A stretch of 18,784 nt of DNA from Xanthobacteraceae bacterium (GTDB lineage: Bacteria; Pseudomonadota; Alphaproteobacteria; Rhizobiales; Xanthobacteraceae). Both the position numbers and the translations under genes were made by a program. Positions 7,461-14,707 of this stretch are shown here, piece after piece. The notes below the pieces were generated by a model. That model was not told the origin of the DNA. It saw only the letters and a program-made list of their open reading frames with translations, and did no database searches. The stretch spans positions 1 to 18,784 of the forward strand of contig JASHRR010001083.1 of NCBI GenBank assembly GCA_030037185.1. Reading direction: 5' to 3'. The first letter of the stretch is position 1. Every line of letters begins with the position of its first letter.

Positions 7461-8052
7461 CACGGATTCTTTCAGCCCCCCTCTATACCCGGTCGGCAAG
7501 CGGGGGCGGTCTCAAGTTACCTCTCGCATTTTCGAGCGTGGGTAGCGGCGGGACCCGCTCGACGAGGTCATGCAGCAGCCGCGAACATCGCGACTGCTCC
7601 CCACGGCTGAAGCCGGAAGCTTCCCAGCAACCCGAGGGCTCCTTCTGCAAGCCTGTGCAGCCCCACAGCGCCTGTCTTTGAAGTGGAGACGGCGGGCCGC
7701 CTCCTTATTCCGAACCTGCGGAAGCAGGGATCGGGCAACTCAAACTTCGAAGTAGAGACCACCGAGCGTCATCATTCGAAGCAGCGGAAGGCATGGCTAA
7801 CAGGTTTGAAAGTTGAAGCAAAGGCAAATCGGCGCGCCGAGCGCCTTATATCCGGGCGAATAATTCGGGGGATTTACGGCGCATTCTGTTAAGCCGATCC
7901 ACTCAAAATGCCGGCGCTCCGTACCTTTCCGCTGAAGCGCGTCGTCGGCTTCTTCCATAATACGAGCCGACGCGGTCCGGCGCTGTTCAGTCGGCGGGCC
8001 GCCCTCGTCGGAGAGGATAGGAGAGGTGATGGGCACGCGGCATGCCGTAGCG
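7461..8052. other. Gene-free stretch with overlapping short open frames, possibly decayed mobile DNA
   Basis: No gene can be named. One plus-strand frame after the TGA at 7607-7609 runs open to 7892. It contains three spaced copies of a related peptide, FEVET, FEVET and LKVEA, encoded near 7678, 7744 and 7803. Just before that TGA the same frame reads GHAAAANIATAPHG. This faintly resembles the C-terminal zinc-ribbon region of TnpB/OrfB transposases, but no cysteine pairs are left, so this is only a hint. On the minus strand a frame from 8219 to 7797 is also open and cysteine-containing but matches nothing I know. Several open frames on both strands are common in GC-rich non-coding DNA. Confidence 0.3.
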
Positions 8053-9342
8053 TCAAGGCGCCAGACGCCCTTCGCGCCCGCCAAGCGCACACGCGCCAAG
8101 GTCTGGGGACAGTGCGGGGGTAGGAGTCGAGGCAAGGTCGCCCTTGCGCGCCCTATGATCACCTCGAGACTGCCCGCAAGCATTCGCGGGGGAGGATCGA
8201 GAGGTTGCGGCCTCTGCATAGTACCGCCGAAGAAGCGTTAAGGCCGCCGCGGCCCCGGGCAAGGACAGCGCAATCCCGAGCCAGATGGGCGCGCCGGCCC
8301 ACAGCATGGCTGCGACGGCCATGCACGCGCTCGCTGCCCCCGCATCCCAGCCGCCCTCGGTGGCGATGTGGAAACGCAGTGCACAAGGCGACCCCTTCGC
8401 TTGATTGTAGATGGCCGTCATGAGGGTCGGCACGTAGAGGGCCGGCACCAGCGCTCCCGCAGCATTGGCCACCACCGCAAGGACCGGATCGGTGCTGCTC
8501 CCGGCGCGCAGAGCGATCGCGATCGCGAGCGAACCGGCTGCAAGCCACACGGCACGGCCGCCGTGGCCACTGTCGATAGAGCGGCCGAGAAGGAGCCCGC
8601 TTGCGGCGCCGGCCAGGGCAGCGAGCGCCATTGCGCCGCCATAGGCCTTGAAGCTTTCGCCAAGCGCCAGGAAGAGCGCCATCTGCCAGACAAAATAAAA
8701 GCCGGCGGCGATCCAGCCGTCGGCCAGGAACATCAGCACGCCGAGACCAGCGGCGCGCAAGGCGCCCGGCGCCGCCGCGGCGACCGACACGTTGCGCGTT
8801 GCCAGGATCGGCAGAGCGCCAAGCAGCAGCACGACGGCCGTCGCGTCGAACGCGATCCTGGGGCCGAGCGTCGTCAGCGTCCAGCCGGTGGCAACAGGGC
8901 CGACGATACCGACGATCGCGGCGATCGCTTCGCGGGCGCCCAGCTGGTGGCCGCGCTGATCGGCGTCGCCCAGCGAGGCAAAGTAGGCATGGTAGCACGT
9001 CCAATACAGCGTGTCGCCGGCAGAGGCGATCGCGCACAGCGCGGCGAGCTCCCACCCGACGCCACGCACTTCGGCGAGCAAAGGATACTGCAGGCCGGTC
9101 ATTATGGTGCCGGCGATGACGAGCGGTTTTAGTCCGAAGCGCCTCGCCGGCATGAGGACGAAGGGACGGATTGCAAACCGGCCGGCGAGAATGGCCGCCA
9201 ATGCGGCGAGCACGGCAGGTGGCGGGACGCCGGAGCGAAGCAAATACGCCCCGAAGAACGCGCCGCCGCCGCTTAGCGCCAGCGCGTGAATGCCCGAATG
9301 CAGATTGAGCAGGTTGACGGTGTCATTGCGAAAAAAAGCCAC
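8053..9342 (-). CDS. MFS transporter with unusual C-terminal extension
   Basis: The product has about 11-12 hydrophobic segments typical of the major facilitator superfamily. A charged loop GDADQRGHQLGAREAI (125-140) sits between helices 4 and 5, resembling the MFS cytoplasmic motif in that place. Motif A is degenerate (LAGRFAIRPF near residues 52-61). A GTG start at 9342 with GGGA 5 bases upstream is preferred. The frame is open upstream to an ATG at 9468, but those 42 residues are not membrane-like or MFS-like. The last 50 or so residues, encoded by 8053 to about 8216, are non-hydrophobic and include STPTPALSP, typical of translated palindromic repeats. The true protein may end near 8216 after RRYYAEA, or the original 3' end may have been replaced. 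The substrate is unknown. Confidence 0.8.
   Translation of the reverse strand: MAFFRNDTVNLLNLHSGIHALALSGGGAFFGAYLLRSGVPPPAVLAALAAILAGRFAIRPFVLMPARRFGLKPLVIAGTIMTGLQYPLLAEVRGVGWELAALCAIASAGDTLYWTCYHAYFASLGDADQRGHQLGAREAIAAIVGIVGPVATGWTLTTLGPRIAFDATAVVLLLGALPILATRNVSVAAAAPGALRAAGLGVLMFLADGWIAAGFYFVWQMALFLALGESFKAYGGAMALAALAGAASGLLLGRSIDSGHGGRAVWLAAGSLAIAIALRAGSSTDPVLAVVANAAGALVPALYVPTLMTAIYNQAKGSPCALRFHIATEGGWDAGAASACMAVAAMLWAGAPIWLGIALSLPGAAAALTLLRRYYAEAATSRSSPANACGQSRGDHRARKGDLASTPTPALSPDLGACALGGREGRLAP
8061..8106. repeat. Imperfect hairpin inside the MFS 3' extension
   Basis: CCAGAC (8061-8066) pairs with GTCTGG (8101-8106). The intervening DNA is very GC-rich and on the minus strand contains two copies of CTTGGCG. 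Read in the MFS frame it gives a low-complexity tail with TPTPALSP nearby. It may be a degenerate copy of an intergenic palindromic repeat that was captured into the reading frame. It could equally be a terminator-like structure overlapping the stop at 8053. Confidence 0.3.
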
Positions 9343-9827
9343 TGCAGTCCCGGAACTTTGTGGGGTTGGATGGGCACCAAGCAGCGATTTTACTGAATGA
9401 CCTCGTTCGCCGGCGCAAGCCCCAGCCGCTTGCTTGGGCCCGGTTCGAACAGATCGGAGCATCGCCAAAGGCGAGCCGCAAGACGATGCGCCGCCTGTGC
9501 AAACCAGGCGAACCCAGCGCTCGCCCCGCCGCAGGGTGGCAGGGCGCGCACCTCAAAGGGCCTGGTGCCACTGCCTTGCGGGCAATCTCGCCTCGACAAT
9601 GTTGCCGAGGAGCGTTGAGGCGACCCGTTTCGCGCTTATCCTGTTCTTTAAGTCTCGCCCCTAACAGGTTCGAACTGAGAAGCACTCGGACGCCGGTTTT
9701 GAACCCGTCTGCAATCAGCCGGGGCCGTGGTCCGGGCTGAGTCTGGGAACCTTGGGCTTCTGAGCAGCCCGCCAAGCGGCTCAAAAGCCCCTCCCTTTCA
9801 GGGCCCTTCAGGGGATTAGGTTACGCC
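9343..9827. other. Gene-free stretch between the SRPBCC gene and the MFS gene
   Basis: No reading frame in these 485 bases is convincing on either strand. The longest frames are basic, low in recognisable structure and mutually overlapping. The left part presumably holds the promoter of the MFS gene. The right end holds a likely intrinsic terminator (9783-9814). The block CTAACAGGTTCGAA at 9662 shares 19 of 24 positions with a block at 7797 in the other gene-free stretch. That may be a short repeat or chance. Confidence 0.4.
9783..9814 (-). terminator. Intrinsic terminator candidate after the SRPBCC gene
   Basis: On the minus strand CCCCT (9814-9810) pairs with AGGGG (9792-9788), enclosing further complementary bases (AGGGCCCT and CCCTGAAAGGG), and is followed by C then TTTT (9786-9783). 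It begins 13 bases after the stop codon at 9828. The stem is GC-rich but the T-run is short. Confidence 0.5.
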
Positions 9828-10793
9828 TCAGTCTTTCAGCGACGCGCCAAGCGCGTCGAGAAGGTGCCCGGTGCCGTGCTCGCGAGACCCGGCGTCGTCG
9901 TAGCCGTCGAGGAATGCCCCCTGCTCGGAGACCTTCAGGGTGGTCTTCTCGCCCTCCGCCTTCAACTGCATGGTCGCCAACGACACGGAGATCTTCTTAT
10001 CGTTAAGGTGCATCACGTAGGAATAGACCAGCCGTTCGTTGGCAATCACGTCATGATAGATGGCGTCAAAGGTGGACACCACGCCGCCTTCCCACCGTCC
10101 CTTCAGCCGCTCCCTTCCGCCGGCGCGCACGTCCATGTGCCGCTCAAGCAATTCCCAGCGGCCCGGTGTGCCGCCAAACCACTTTTGCTTTGATTCCTCC
10201 TCGGTCAGCGCCTTCCACACCCGCCCAACCGGCGCGTCATAGGTGCGCTCCAGGTGAAAGGCGGCATGCACCACCGAGCGAACGCCGGTCTCGGTGCCGC
10301 CCCGCATGCCCAGGACCTCCTTCTCCAGCTTGTCCAGCGTGGTGCGCCACCCCTCCTGGGCGCCCGCCACCATGGGTGCGGCGATCGACGGATCGATGAA
10401 GGTGTAGGTCTGTACCACGTCCATACGCGTCCCGCCCAGCACCTCGGAAAAGTCGACTTCGGTACAGCAGCGGAAGCACGGTTCGCTGGCACCGGAGGTG
10501 ACGTTCATATCGATCACCAGCCGCGCGGGCGGCGTCAGTTCGACGAAAGTGCCGTGGATCCAGTGCTTCTCGCCAGTCGGCAACAGCATGCAGACCTCAA
10601 AGGCGCCGCCGATGTGCATCTCGACCTTGGCCTGCGGAACCGAGCAGTCCTGCGGGCTAAACCAGTGCTTGATGTGATCGGCGGAACTCCAGGCCTTAAA
10701 TACCGTTTCGCGCGGCGCATGGAACTCACGAGAAATCCTGAGCGGTGGCGGCTGCAGTTCGGTCATAGGCTTATTCGCTGTTGCCTGAGGCAT
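9828..10793 (-). CDS. Tandem SRPBCC (AHSA1/START-like) domain protein
   Basis: The 321-residue protein carries two consecutive SRPBCC domains of the AHSA1 type. The first spans about residues 18-155 (REFHAPRETVFKAWSSADHI near its start), the second about 165-315 (LERTYDAPVGRVWKAL near its start). Single-domain members have about 150 residues, so this is a fusion or duplication. The fold makes a hydrophobic cavity for a small ligand; no enzymatic function can be inferred. It overlaps the upstream ArsR gene by 23 bases, indicating translational coupling. The ATG at 10793 was chosen because AAGGAG lies 6 bases before it, whereas the upstream ATG at 10799 abuts that site directly. ArsR-SRPBCC pairs are common, and the regulator is expected to control this gene. 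Confidence 0.9.
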   Translation of the reverse strand: MPQATANKPMTELQPPPLRISREFHAPRETVFKAWSSADHIKHWFSPQDCSVPQAKVEMHIGGAFEVCMLLPTGEKHWIHGTFVELTPPARLVIDMNVTSGASEPCFRCCTEVDFSEVLGGTRMDVVQTYTFIDPSIAAPMVAGAQEGWRTTLDKLEKEVLGMRGGTETGVRSVVHAAFHLERTYDAPVGRVWKALTEEESKQKWFGGTPGRWELLERHMDVRAGGRERLKGRWEGGVVSTFDAIYHDVIANERLVYSYVMHLNDKKISVSLATMQLKAEGEKTTLKVSEQGAFLDGYDDAGSREHGTGHLLDALGASLKD

Positions 10794-11133
10794 CACCATC
10801 TCCTTCGTTGTCCAGGGTTTTCAAGTAGTCGCCCAAGCGGTCGAGGCGGTGTTGCCACTCACGCCGCCGGGCATTGATCCATTGCTCGGCAAGACTCAGC
10901 GCCTTGGGCTCGATCCTGCAGGTGCGCACGCGGCCGGCCTTTTCGGTCCGCACCAGGCCTGCAGCCTCCAGCACGCCCAGGTGCTGCATGGCCGAAGGCA
11001 GCGACATCGGCAGCGGGCGGGCAAGCTCGCTCACCGGTGCCGGCCCGCGGCTCAGCCGTTCGACCATCGCCCGCCGCGCCGGGTCGGCAAGGGCATGGAA
11101 CAGGCGGTCGAGGTCAGGCGATTGGTTAAGCAT
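10771..11133 (-). CDS. ArsR-family winged-helix transcriptional regulator
   Basis: The 120-residue product has the ArsR/SmtB fold: LFHALADPARRAMVERL (11-27), a helix-turn-helix at PVSELARPLPMSLPSAMQHL (33-52), LEAAGLVRTEK (55-65) and a wing through residue 74. No metal-binding cysteine pair is present in the ELCVCDL position, so metal sensing of the ArsR/CadC type is unlikely. The ATG at 11133 starts at the family's usual MLNQSPDLDRLF. A second in-frame ATG at 11148 would add MILRH but overlaps the putative operator. The gene overlaps the SRPBCC gene by 23 bases and very likely represses that operon, itself included. Confidence 0.9.
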   Translation of the reverse strand: MLNQSPDLDRLFHALADPARRAMVERLSRGPAPVSELARPLPMSLPSAMQHLGVLEAAGLVRTEKAGRVRTCRIEPKALSLAEQWINARRREWQHRLDRLGDYLKTLDNEGDGDASGNSE

Positions 11134-11134
11134 A

Positions 11135-11166
11135 TGCCTAAGTATCATGATGCGAATAGTTAGGCA
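11135..11166. promoter_or_regulatory. Inverted repeat upstream of arsR, candidate operator
   Basis: TGCCTAA (11135-11141) and TTAGGCA (11160-11166) are perfect reverse complements separated by 18 bases; a small palindrome ATCATGAT lies inside at 11144-11151. The repeat ends immediately before the ATG at 11133 of the ArsR gene, the position expected for an autoregulatory operator. Its half-site spacing is wider than that of classical ArsR operators. Confidence 0.5.
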
Positions 11167-11336
11167 ATAGCTTTAGTGTCTAGGTGTCGGTTGCGGCTGG
11201 ATCGGCTTGCGCGCGCGCGCCCGAGATTTTTTCAAACGACCGCTGTCTCGCCGATTGTCGCCGCGGCTGGCCGATGAAGGTGTGGAGGGCGACCCGCCGG
11301 CCAATCCACCCCTTCCTCGCCCGGTGAGCACCCGCG

Positions 11337-12608
11337 TCAGCGGTGGGAGCCTGTCACGGCTTTTTGAATAAAGTACATCAAACCAACCGACAGCAGTGTC
11401 GTCGCCACGACGATGTAGCCCAAGCGATCGAATCCCTGGATGTCGCCAGTCTGACCTTGCACAACGACGGCACCGGCAATGATGGAGGCGACGCCGCCCG
11501 AGACTTGCTGCAGCGAGGCGCTGACGGCGTTGAAGGAGCCGCGTTTCGCGACCTCGGGTATCGCCGACATCAGCGCTCGCGACGGGATCATGCGCGAAAA
11601 TATGCCGACGAACAGCAGCACGTTGACGACGATCACGGCGATCAGCGGAACGCGGCCGAGATGGGTATAAACGAGCACCATGACGATCGAGACAGCGCAG
11701 CCAAATATGAAGGTTTTGAGGTTTCCGAAGGTGTCGCTCGCTCTGCCGACCAGCGGGCCCGTAAAGATCGTGAACATGCCCGACACCAGATAAACCGTGG
11801 GCAGGTCAGTCACCGCAACGCCGAGGTTGTTCACCGTGTAGACGCTGGCAAACGGCATGAGCATATAGCCCCCCGTCACCAGCAACGCTGTCGCCGCGAA
11901 GGCTATGGTGTGCTGCGGCGCCAACAGCGTGTCGGTCAGATGCCTCCACGGGCTTTCATGCTGCTTCAACGCGAGATGGCCCACCACAGGCCTCATGTAG
12001 AAAACGATAACCAAACCCACCGGCATTGCCACCAGGATGATCGCCAGGAACGTCGCGTGCCAGCCCCAGATGTTGGCGATGGATAGTCCTGCCGGGATGC
12101 CTAACACCTGGCTGGCCGAGAAGGCGGTCTGGACGATCCCCATCACACGGCCGCGCATCGCAAAAGGGAATAGATCCGTCGCGATCGCAAGCACGATCGA
12201 ACCGATCACCCCGCCGAACACTCCCGTCACGATGCGGGCCAACAGGAGCACAGGATAGTTGGGCGCGAACGCGCACAGCGTCGTGCCGGCGATGAAGCCG
12301 CAATAGAAGAAGAGCAGAAATCGCTTTCGATCGAAGCGGTCGGCGAAACCGGCTGCCAGGAAGCCCGATGCCCCGGCGCTGAACGCGTAGGCCGATACGA
12401 TCTCGCCAAATCGCCGCGGACCAATATTGAGGTCCGGCATGATAACCGCCCCAAGCGGTGAGATGATCATGAAGTCGAGGACGATTGAGAACTGCAAGAA
12501 GGCGAGCAGCGCTATCACGAACCACTGATAGGGGGAGAATTTTAGCAGCGGAGCTTCTGGCGGTGCGGCGGCAGCATCGCGGGCGCCACTCTTGAGAACT
12601 GCGGTCAT
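11337..12608 (-). CDS. MFS transporter, probable DHA1-type efflux permease
   Basis: The 423-residue product has about 12 membrane helices. It shows a good MFS motif A, GFADRFDRKRF (87-97), after helix 2, and an acidic residue in helix 1 (LDFMI, Asp45) as in proton-coupled drug antiporters. A 20-residue Ala/Pro-rich N-terminus precedes helix 1. It should export a drug or metabolite in exchange for protons across the inner membrane; the substrate cannot be told. The ATG at 12608 has a weak ribosome-binding site. A PadR regulator lies 280 bases upstream on the same strand. PadR proteins often control a neighbouring transporter, so this pump is a plausible target. The gap contains a short palindrome (12760-12776), so direct co-transcription is uncertain. 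Confidence 0.9.
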   Translation of the reverse strand: MTAVLKSGARDAAAAPPEAPLLKFSPYQWFVIALLAFLQFSIVLDFMIISPLGAVIMPDLNIGPRRFGEIVSAYAFSAGASGFLAAGFADRFDRKRFLLFFYCGFIAGTTLCAFAPNYPVLLLARIVTGVFGGVIGSIVLAIATDLFPFAMRGRVMGIVQTAFSASQVLGIPAGLSIANIWGWHATFLAIILVAMPVGLVIVFYMRPVVGHLALKQHESPWRHLTDTLLAPQHTIAFAATALLVTGGYMLMPFASVYTVNNLGVAVTDLPTVYLVSGMFTIFTGPLVGRASDTFGNLKTFIFGCAVSIVMVLVYTHLGRVPLIAVIVVNVLLFVGIFSRMIPSRALMSAIPEVAKRGSFNAVSASLQQVSGGVASIIAGAVVVQGQTGDIQGFDRLGYIVVATTLLSVGLMYFIQKAVTGSHR

Positions 12609-12759
12609 TAGAATCTCATGAAGTGCAAAGGTTAAAGAGCATTCCGGTGCGCTTGCCCGCGTTAAGGACCTGCGAACCCGTGAAACAAGTAGCGTGCGTT
12701 CGGCTCAGGTTGAAGCAAGCTTGCTCGTCCCGGCCATCTGCGTCTTGCCTCCTTAACTA

Positions 12760-12776
12760 CCCTCCCCGCGGGAGGG
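12760..12776. repeat. CCCTCCC palindromic element, copy 1
   Basis: CCCTCCC (12760-12766) and GGGAGGG (12770-12776) form a 7-bp stem with a 3-base loop, preceded by CTA. The block resembles the element at 15609-15632 in sequence and flank (CTACCCTCCCC...GGGGAGGG..CAG). It lies between the PadR gene and the MFS gene. There is no T-run after it on either strand, so it is more a REP-like repeat than a terminator. Confidence 0.5.
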
Positions 12777-12888
12777 GCAGCAACAAAGACGTGGGTGGGC
12801 GCGACGAGCGAATGCGCTGAAATACGATTCGCATCGTCACGCACGCTAGCTGGCGCACGCCGGTTGTGCCGCCTGACCGGCGTCGCTG

Positions 12889-13506
12889 TCATATGCGCTG
12901 CAGATCGGCGTCAGTGCGGGCGAGGATTTCGACGAGCCGCGCTTCGGCTGCGGCGTCGCTTGCAAGCCGCTTGCCGACGGTGTCGCGCAGATGGTCGAAG
13001 GCAGCTTCCACCAGCGGCGGCAGTGGGCGCCGATTGTCGCGTACACCGCGCACGGCGCGCCGCCATCGGTTCACGCGTTCGCCAAGCGCGGTCAAGCGGT
13101 CGAGCACGGCATCAACAACGTCGCGATTGGCTGCAAGATAGGCGCGGCCTCCCTCGGTGATGCTATAAAGCTTCTTGCTGCCTTCGGCCGACGCAGTGAC
13201 GTGGCCGGCCTCCTCAAGGTAGGTCAGCGTTGGGTAAACAATGCCGGGGCTTGGGCTGTACCAATCGCCGGTTTTTTCCTCAAACAGCTTGATGATCTCG
13301 TAGCCGTGGCGAGGCTGCTCGGCGATCATCGCCAGCGCGATGAGGCGAAGGTCGCCCTGGGCCATGATGCGCTTAGCGCGCAGAATGTCGTCGGCATCCA
13401 TGCCGCCTGGCCCGCCTGTACCACGCAGGCCATGCAGGCCGAAGCGACCGCGGCGATGCCGGCCAGCTCCCCATTTTGGCCCATAAGGTTCGAAATTTCC
13501 ACGCAT
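12889..13506 (-). CDS. PadR-family transcriptional regulator with Gly/Arg-rich N-terminus
   Basis: The 205-residue product begins with a flexible Gly/Arg/His-rich segment (about 1-36), followed by the PadR winged helix with RHGYEIIKLFEEKTG (66-80), SPGIVYPTLTYLEEAG (86-101) and the wing YSITEGGRAYL (114-124). A helical dimerisation region follows (about 125-205). PadR proteins are ligand-responsive repressors. The ATG at 13506 is preferred because GAGAG lies about 6 bases before it; the ATG at 13533 has AGGGG only 2 bases upstream. The neighbouring MFS pump downstream is a probable target, and the palindromes in front of the gene suggest autoregulation. Confidence 0.9.
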   Translation of the reverse strand: MRGNFEPYGPKWGAGRHRRGRFGLHGLRGTGGPGGMDADDILRAKRIMAQGDLRLIALAMIAEQPRHGYEIIKLFEEKTGDWYSPSPGIVYPTLTYLEEAGHVTASAEGSKKLYSITEGGRAYLAANRDVVDAVLDRLTALGERVNRWRRAVRGVRDNRRPLPPLVEAAFDHLRDTVGKRLASDAAAEARLVEILARTDADLQRI

Positions 13507-13549
13507 TTTAGCTCTCTCGCTGAACCGAAACATAGCCCCTAAATGGGTC

Positions 13550-13578
13550 GCATTACGATGTAACGCAAGATATATCTT
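13550..13578. promoter_or_regulatory. Two adjacent dyads upstream of padR, candidate operator
   Basis: A perfect 12-base palindrome AAGATATATCTT occupies 13567-13578. It directly abuts an imperfect dyad at 13550-13566, TTAC-GAT-GTAA with outer G-C and C-G pairs and one mismatch. Both lie 44-72 bases upstream of the chosen padR start, where the promoter should be. The arrangement fits binding of a dimeric winged-helix repressor at two sites. Confidence 0.5.
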
Positions 13579-13663
13579 ACAAATTTAATGCAGCCGCCGG
13601 AACAAGGGCGCAACAAAAACCATGCGGTCGGCCAGGAGCTCGCCGGACAGCGGGGTCCGCCGC

Positions 13664-14707
13664 TCACAAGGTTCGCGTCACCTTGGTCAAGTGGAGTGGG
13701 TGATCGGGATCGAGGCCCTTGCGGCGCGCCGCCGCCTCAATCGCCACATAGGCAGGCAGCAGCATCGCCACGGCATCGCAGATCGGATGATCATCGCCGA
13801 TCCACGGCAGGGTGCCGCCCGGCCCGCCGGCGGAAAAGACCGTCTCGCCCGCGTTGACGAGGTCGCTCATCAGCTCGTCCACCGTCGCGGCCGCTTCGTC
13901 ATTCTGGCGCAGCAGCAGGATCGGCGTGGCCGGGGTGATTGCGGCGCGCGGCCCGTGCCGCAATTCGGCGGCGCTGAAGCCGAGTGCCGGCAGCTGCAGA
14001 ATTTCGGTGATCTTGAGGGCAACCTCGCGCGCGGCGCCGAACCCATATCCCCGCGCTGCGACGAAAGTGGCCGGCGCTGGTGCAAGACTGCTCCCCCAAG
14101 CTGACCAATCGCAGGCTCGCGCTTTTTCGAGCCGATCCGGCACGCGAAGGAGAGCGCTGCCCAGATCCGCCTCGCCGGTCAGCACCGCGATCAGCTGAAC
14201 ACCGGCGAGCATTGACAATACGACGGTCTTGGTGGCGGCGACCGCTTGCTCCGGCCCGGCGCCGATCGGCAGGACGAGATCAGCCGCAGCGGCTGCCGGC
14301 GATGCCTCGTCGTTCACGACCGCCAGCGTCAGCGCCCCGGACTGTCGCGCATACCGGGTCGCCATGACGAGATCGGGACTGCGGCCCGACTGGGAGATCA
14401 CAATGAACAGCGCGTTGCGCATATCCGGCCGCCGGCGATAGGCGGTGACGATGGATGGTGCGCAAGCCGAGACGAGAAGGCCGACGCGCGCCTCGATCAG
14501 GTATCGCAGATACACGCCGACATGACCGGAGCTGCCGCGGCCGCATAGGATGACGATGCGCGGGGCAGCCTGCCGGATGCGCTCGGCGATCGCGCAGACC
14601 GCGTCGTTTCGCGCAAGGAGGCGCCCGGCCGCGGCCGGAATTTCGGCGATCTCCCGCGCCATGGCGGTCGCGACCCCGCGCTCAGCCGGCGTCATGCTTG
14701 CGCTCAT
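13664..14707 (-). CDS. Double-SIS sugar isomerase/deaminase, GlmS-like without glutaminase domain (NagB-II type)
   Basis: The 347-residue product has two SIS domains as in the isomerase half of GlmS but no N-terminal glutaminase domain. SIS-1 shows CGRGSSGH (55-62), SQSGRSPD (105-112) and GPEQAVAATKT (151-161). SIS-2 shows ARGYGFGAAREVALK (218-232) and AAELRHGP (246-253). The C-terminal KVTRTL places Lys342 like the catalytic lysine of GlmS. Proteins of this shape in amino-sugar operons are glucosamine-6-phosphate deaminases (NagB-II) or AgaS-type deaminases. Given murQ, the kinase and nagA next door, GlcN-6P to Fru-6P plus ammonia is the most likely reaction. The ATG at 14707 overlaps the murQ end by 26 bases; a second ATG at 14695 is also possible and neither has a strong ribosome-binding site. 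Confidence 0.85.
   Translation of the reverse strand: MSASMTPAERGVATAMAREIAEIPAAAGRLLARNDAVCAIAERIRQAAPRIVILCGRGSSGHVGVYLRYLIEARVGLLVSACAPSIVTAYRRRPDMRNALFIVISQSGRSPDLVMATRYARQSGALTLAVVNDEASPAAAAADLVLPIGAGPEQAVAATKTVVLSMLAGVQLIAVLTGEADLGSALLRVPDRLEKARACDWSAWGSSLAPAPATFVAARGYGFGAAREVALKITEILQLPALGFSAAELRHGPRAAITPATPILLLRQNDEAAATVDELMSDLVNAGETVFSAGGPGGTLPWIGDDHPICDAVAMLLPAYVAIEAAARRKGLDPDHPLHLTKVTRTL

Noticed and set aside
9640..9720. tRNA-like GGTTCGAA motif in the gene-free gap
   Set aside because: The motif resembles a T-arm loop, but no acceptor stem, D-arm or anticodon arm can be folded around it on either strand.
11209..11220. Alternating (GC)6 run with possible Z-DNA character
   Set aside because: A run of this length is not remarkable in DNA of this base composition, and nothing around it suggests a role.
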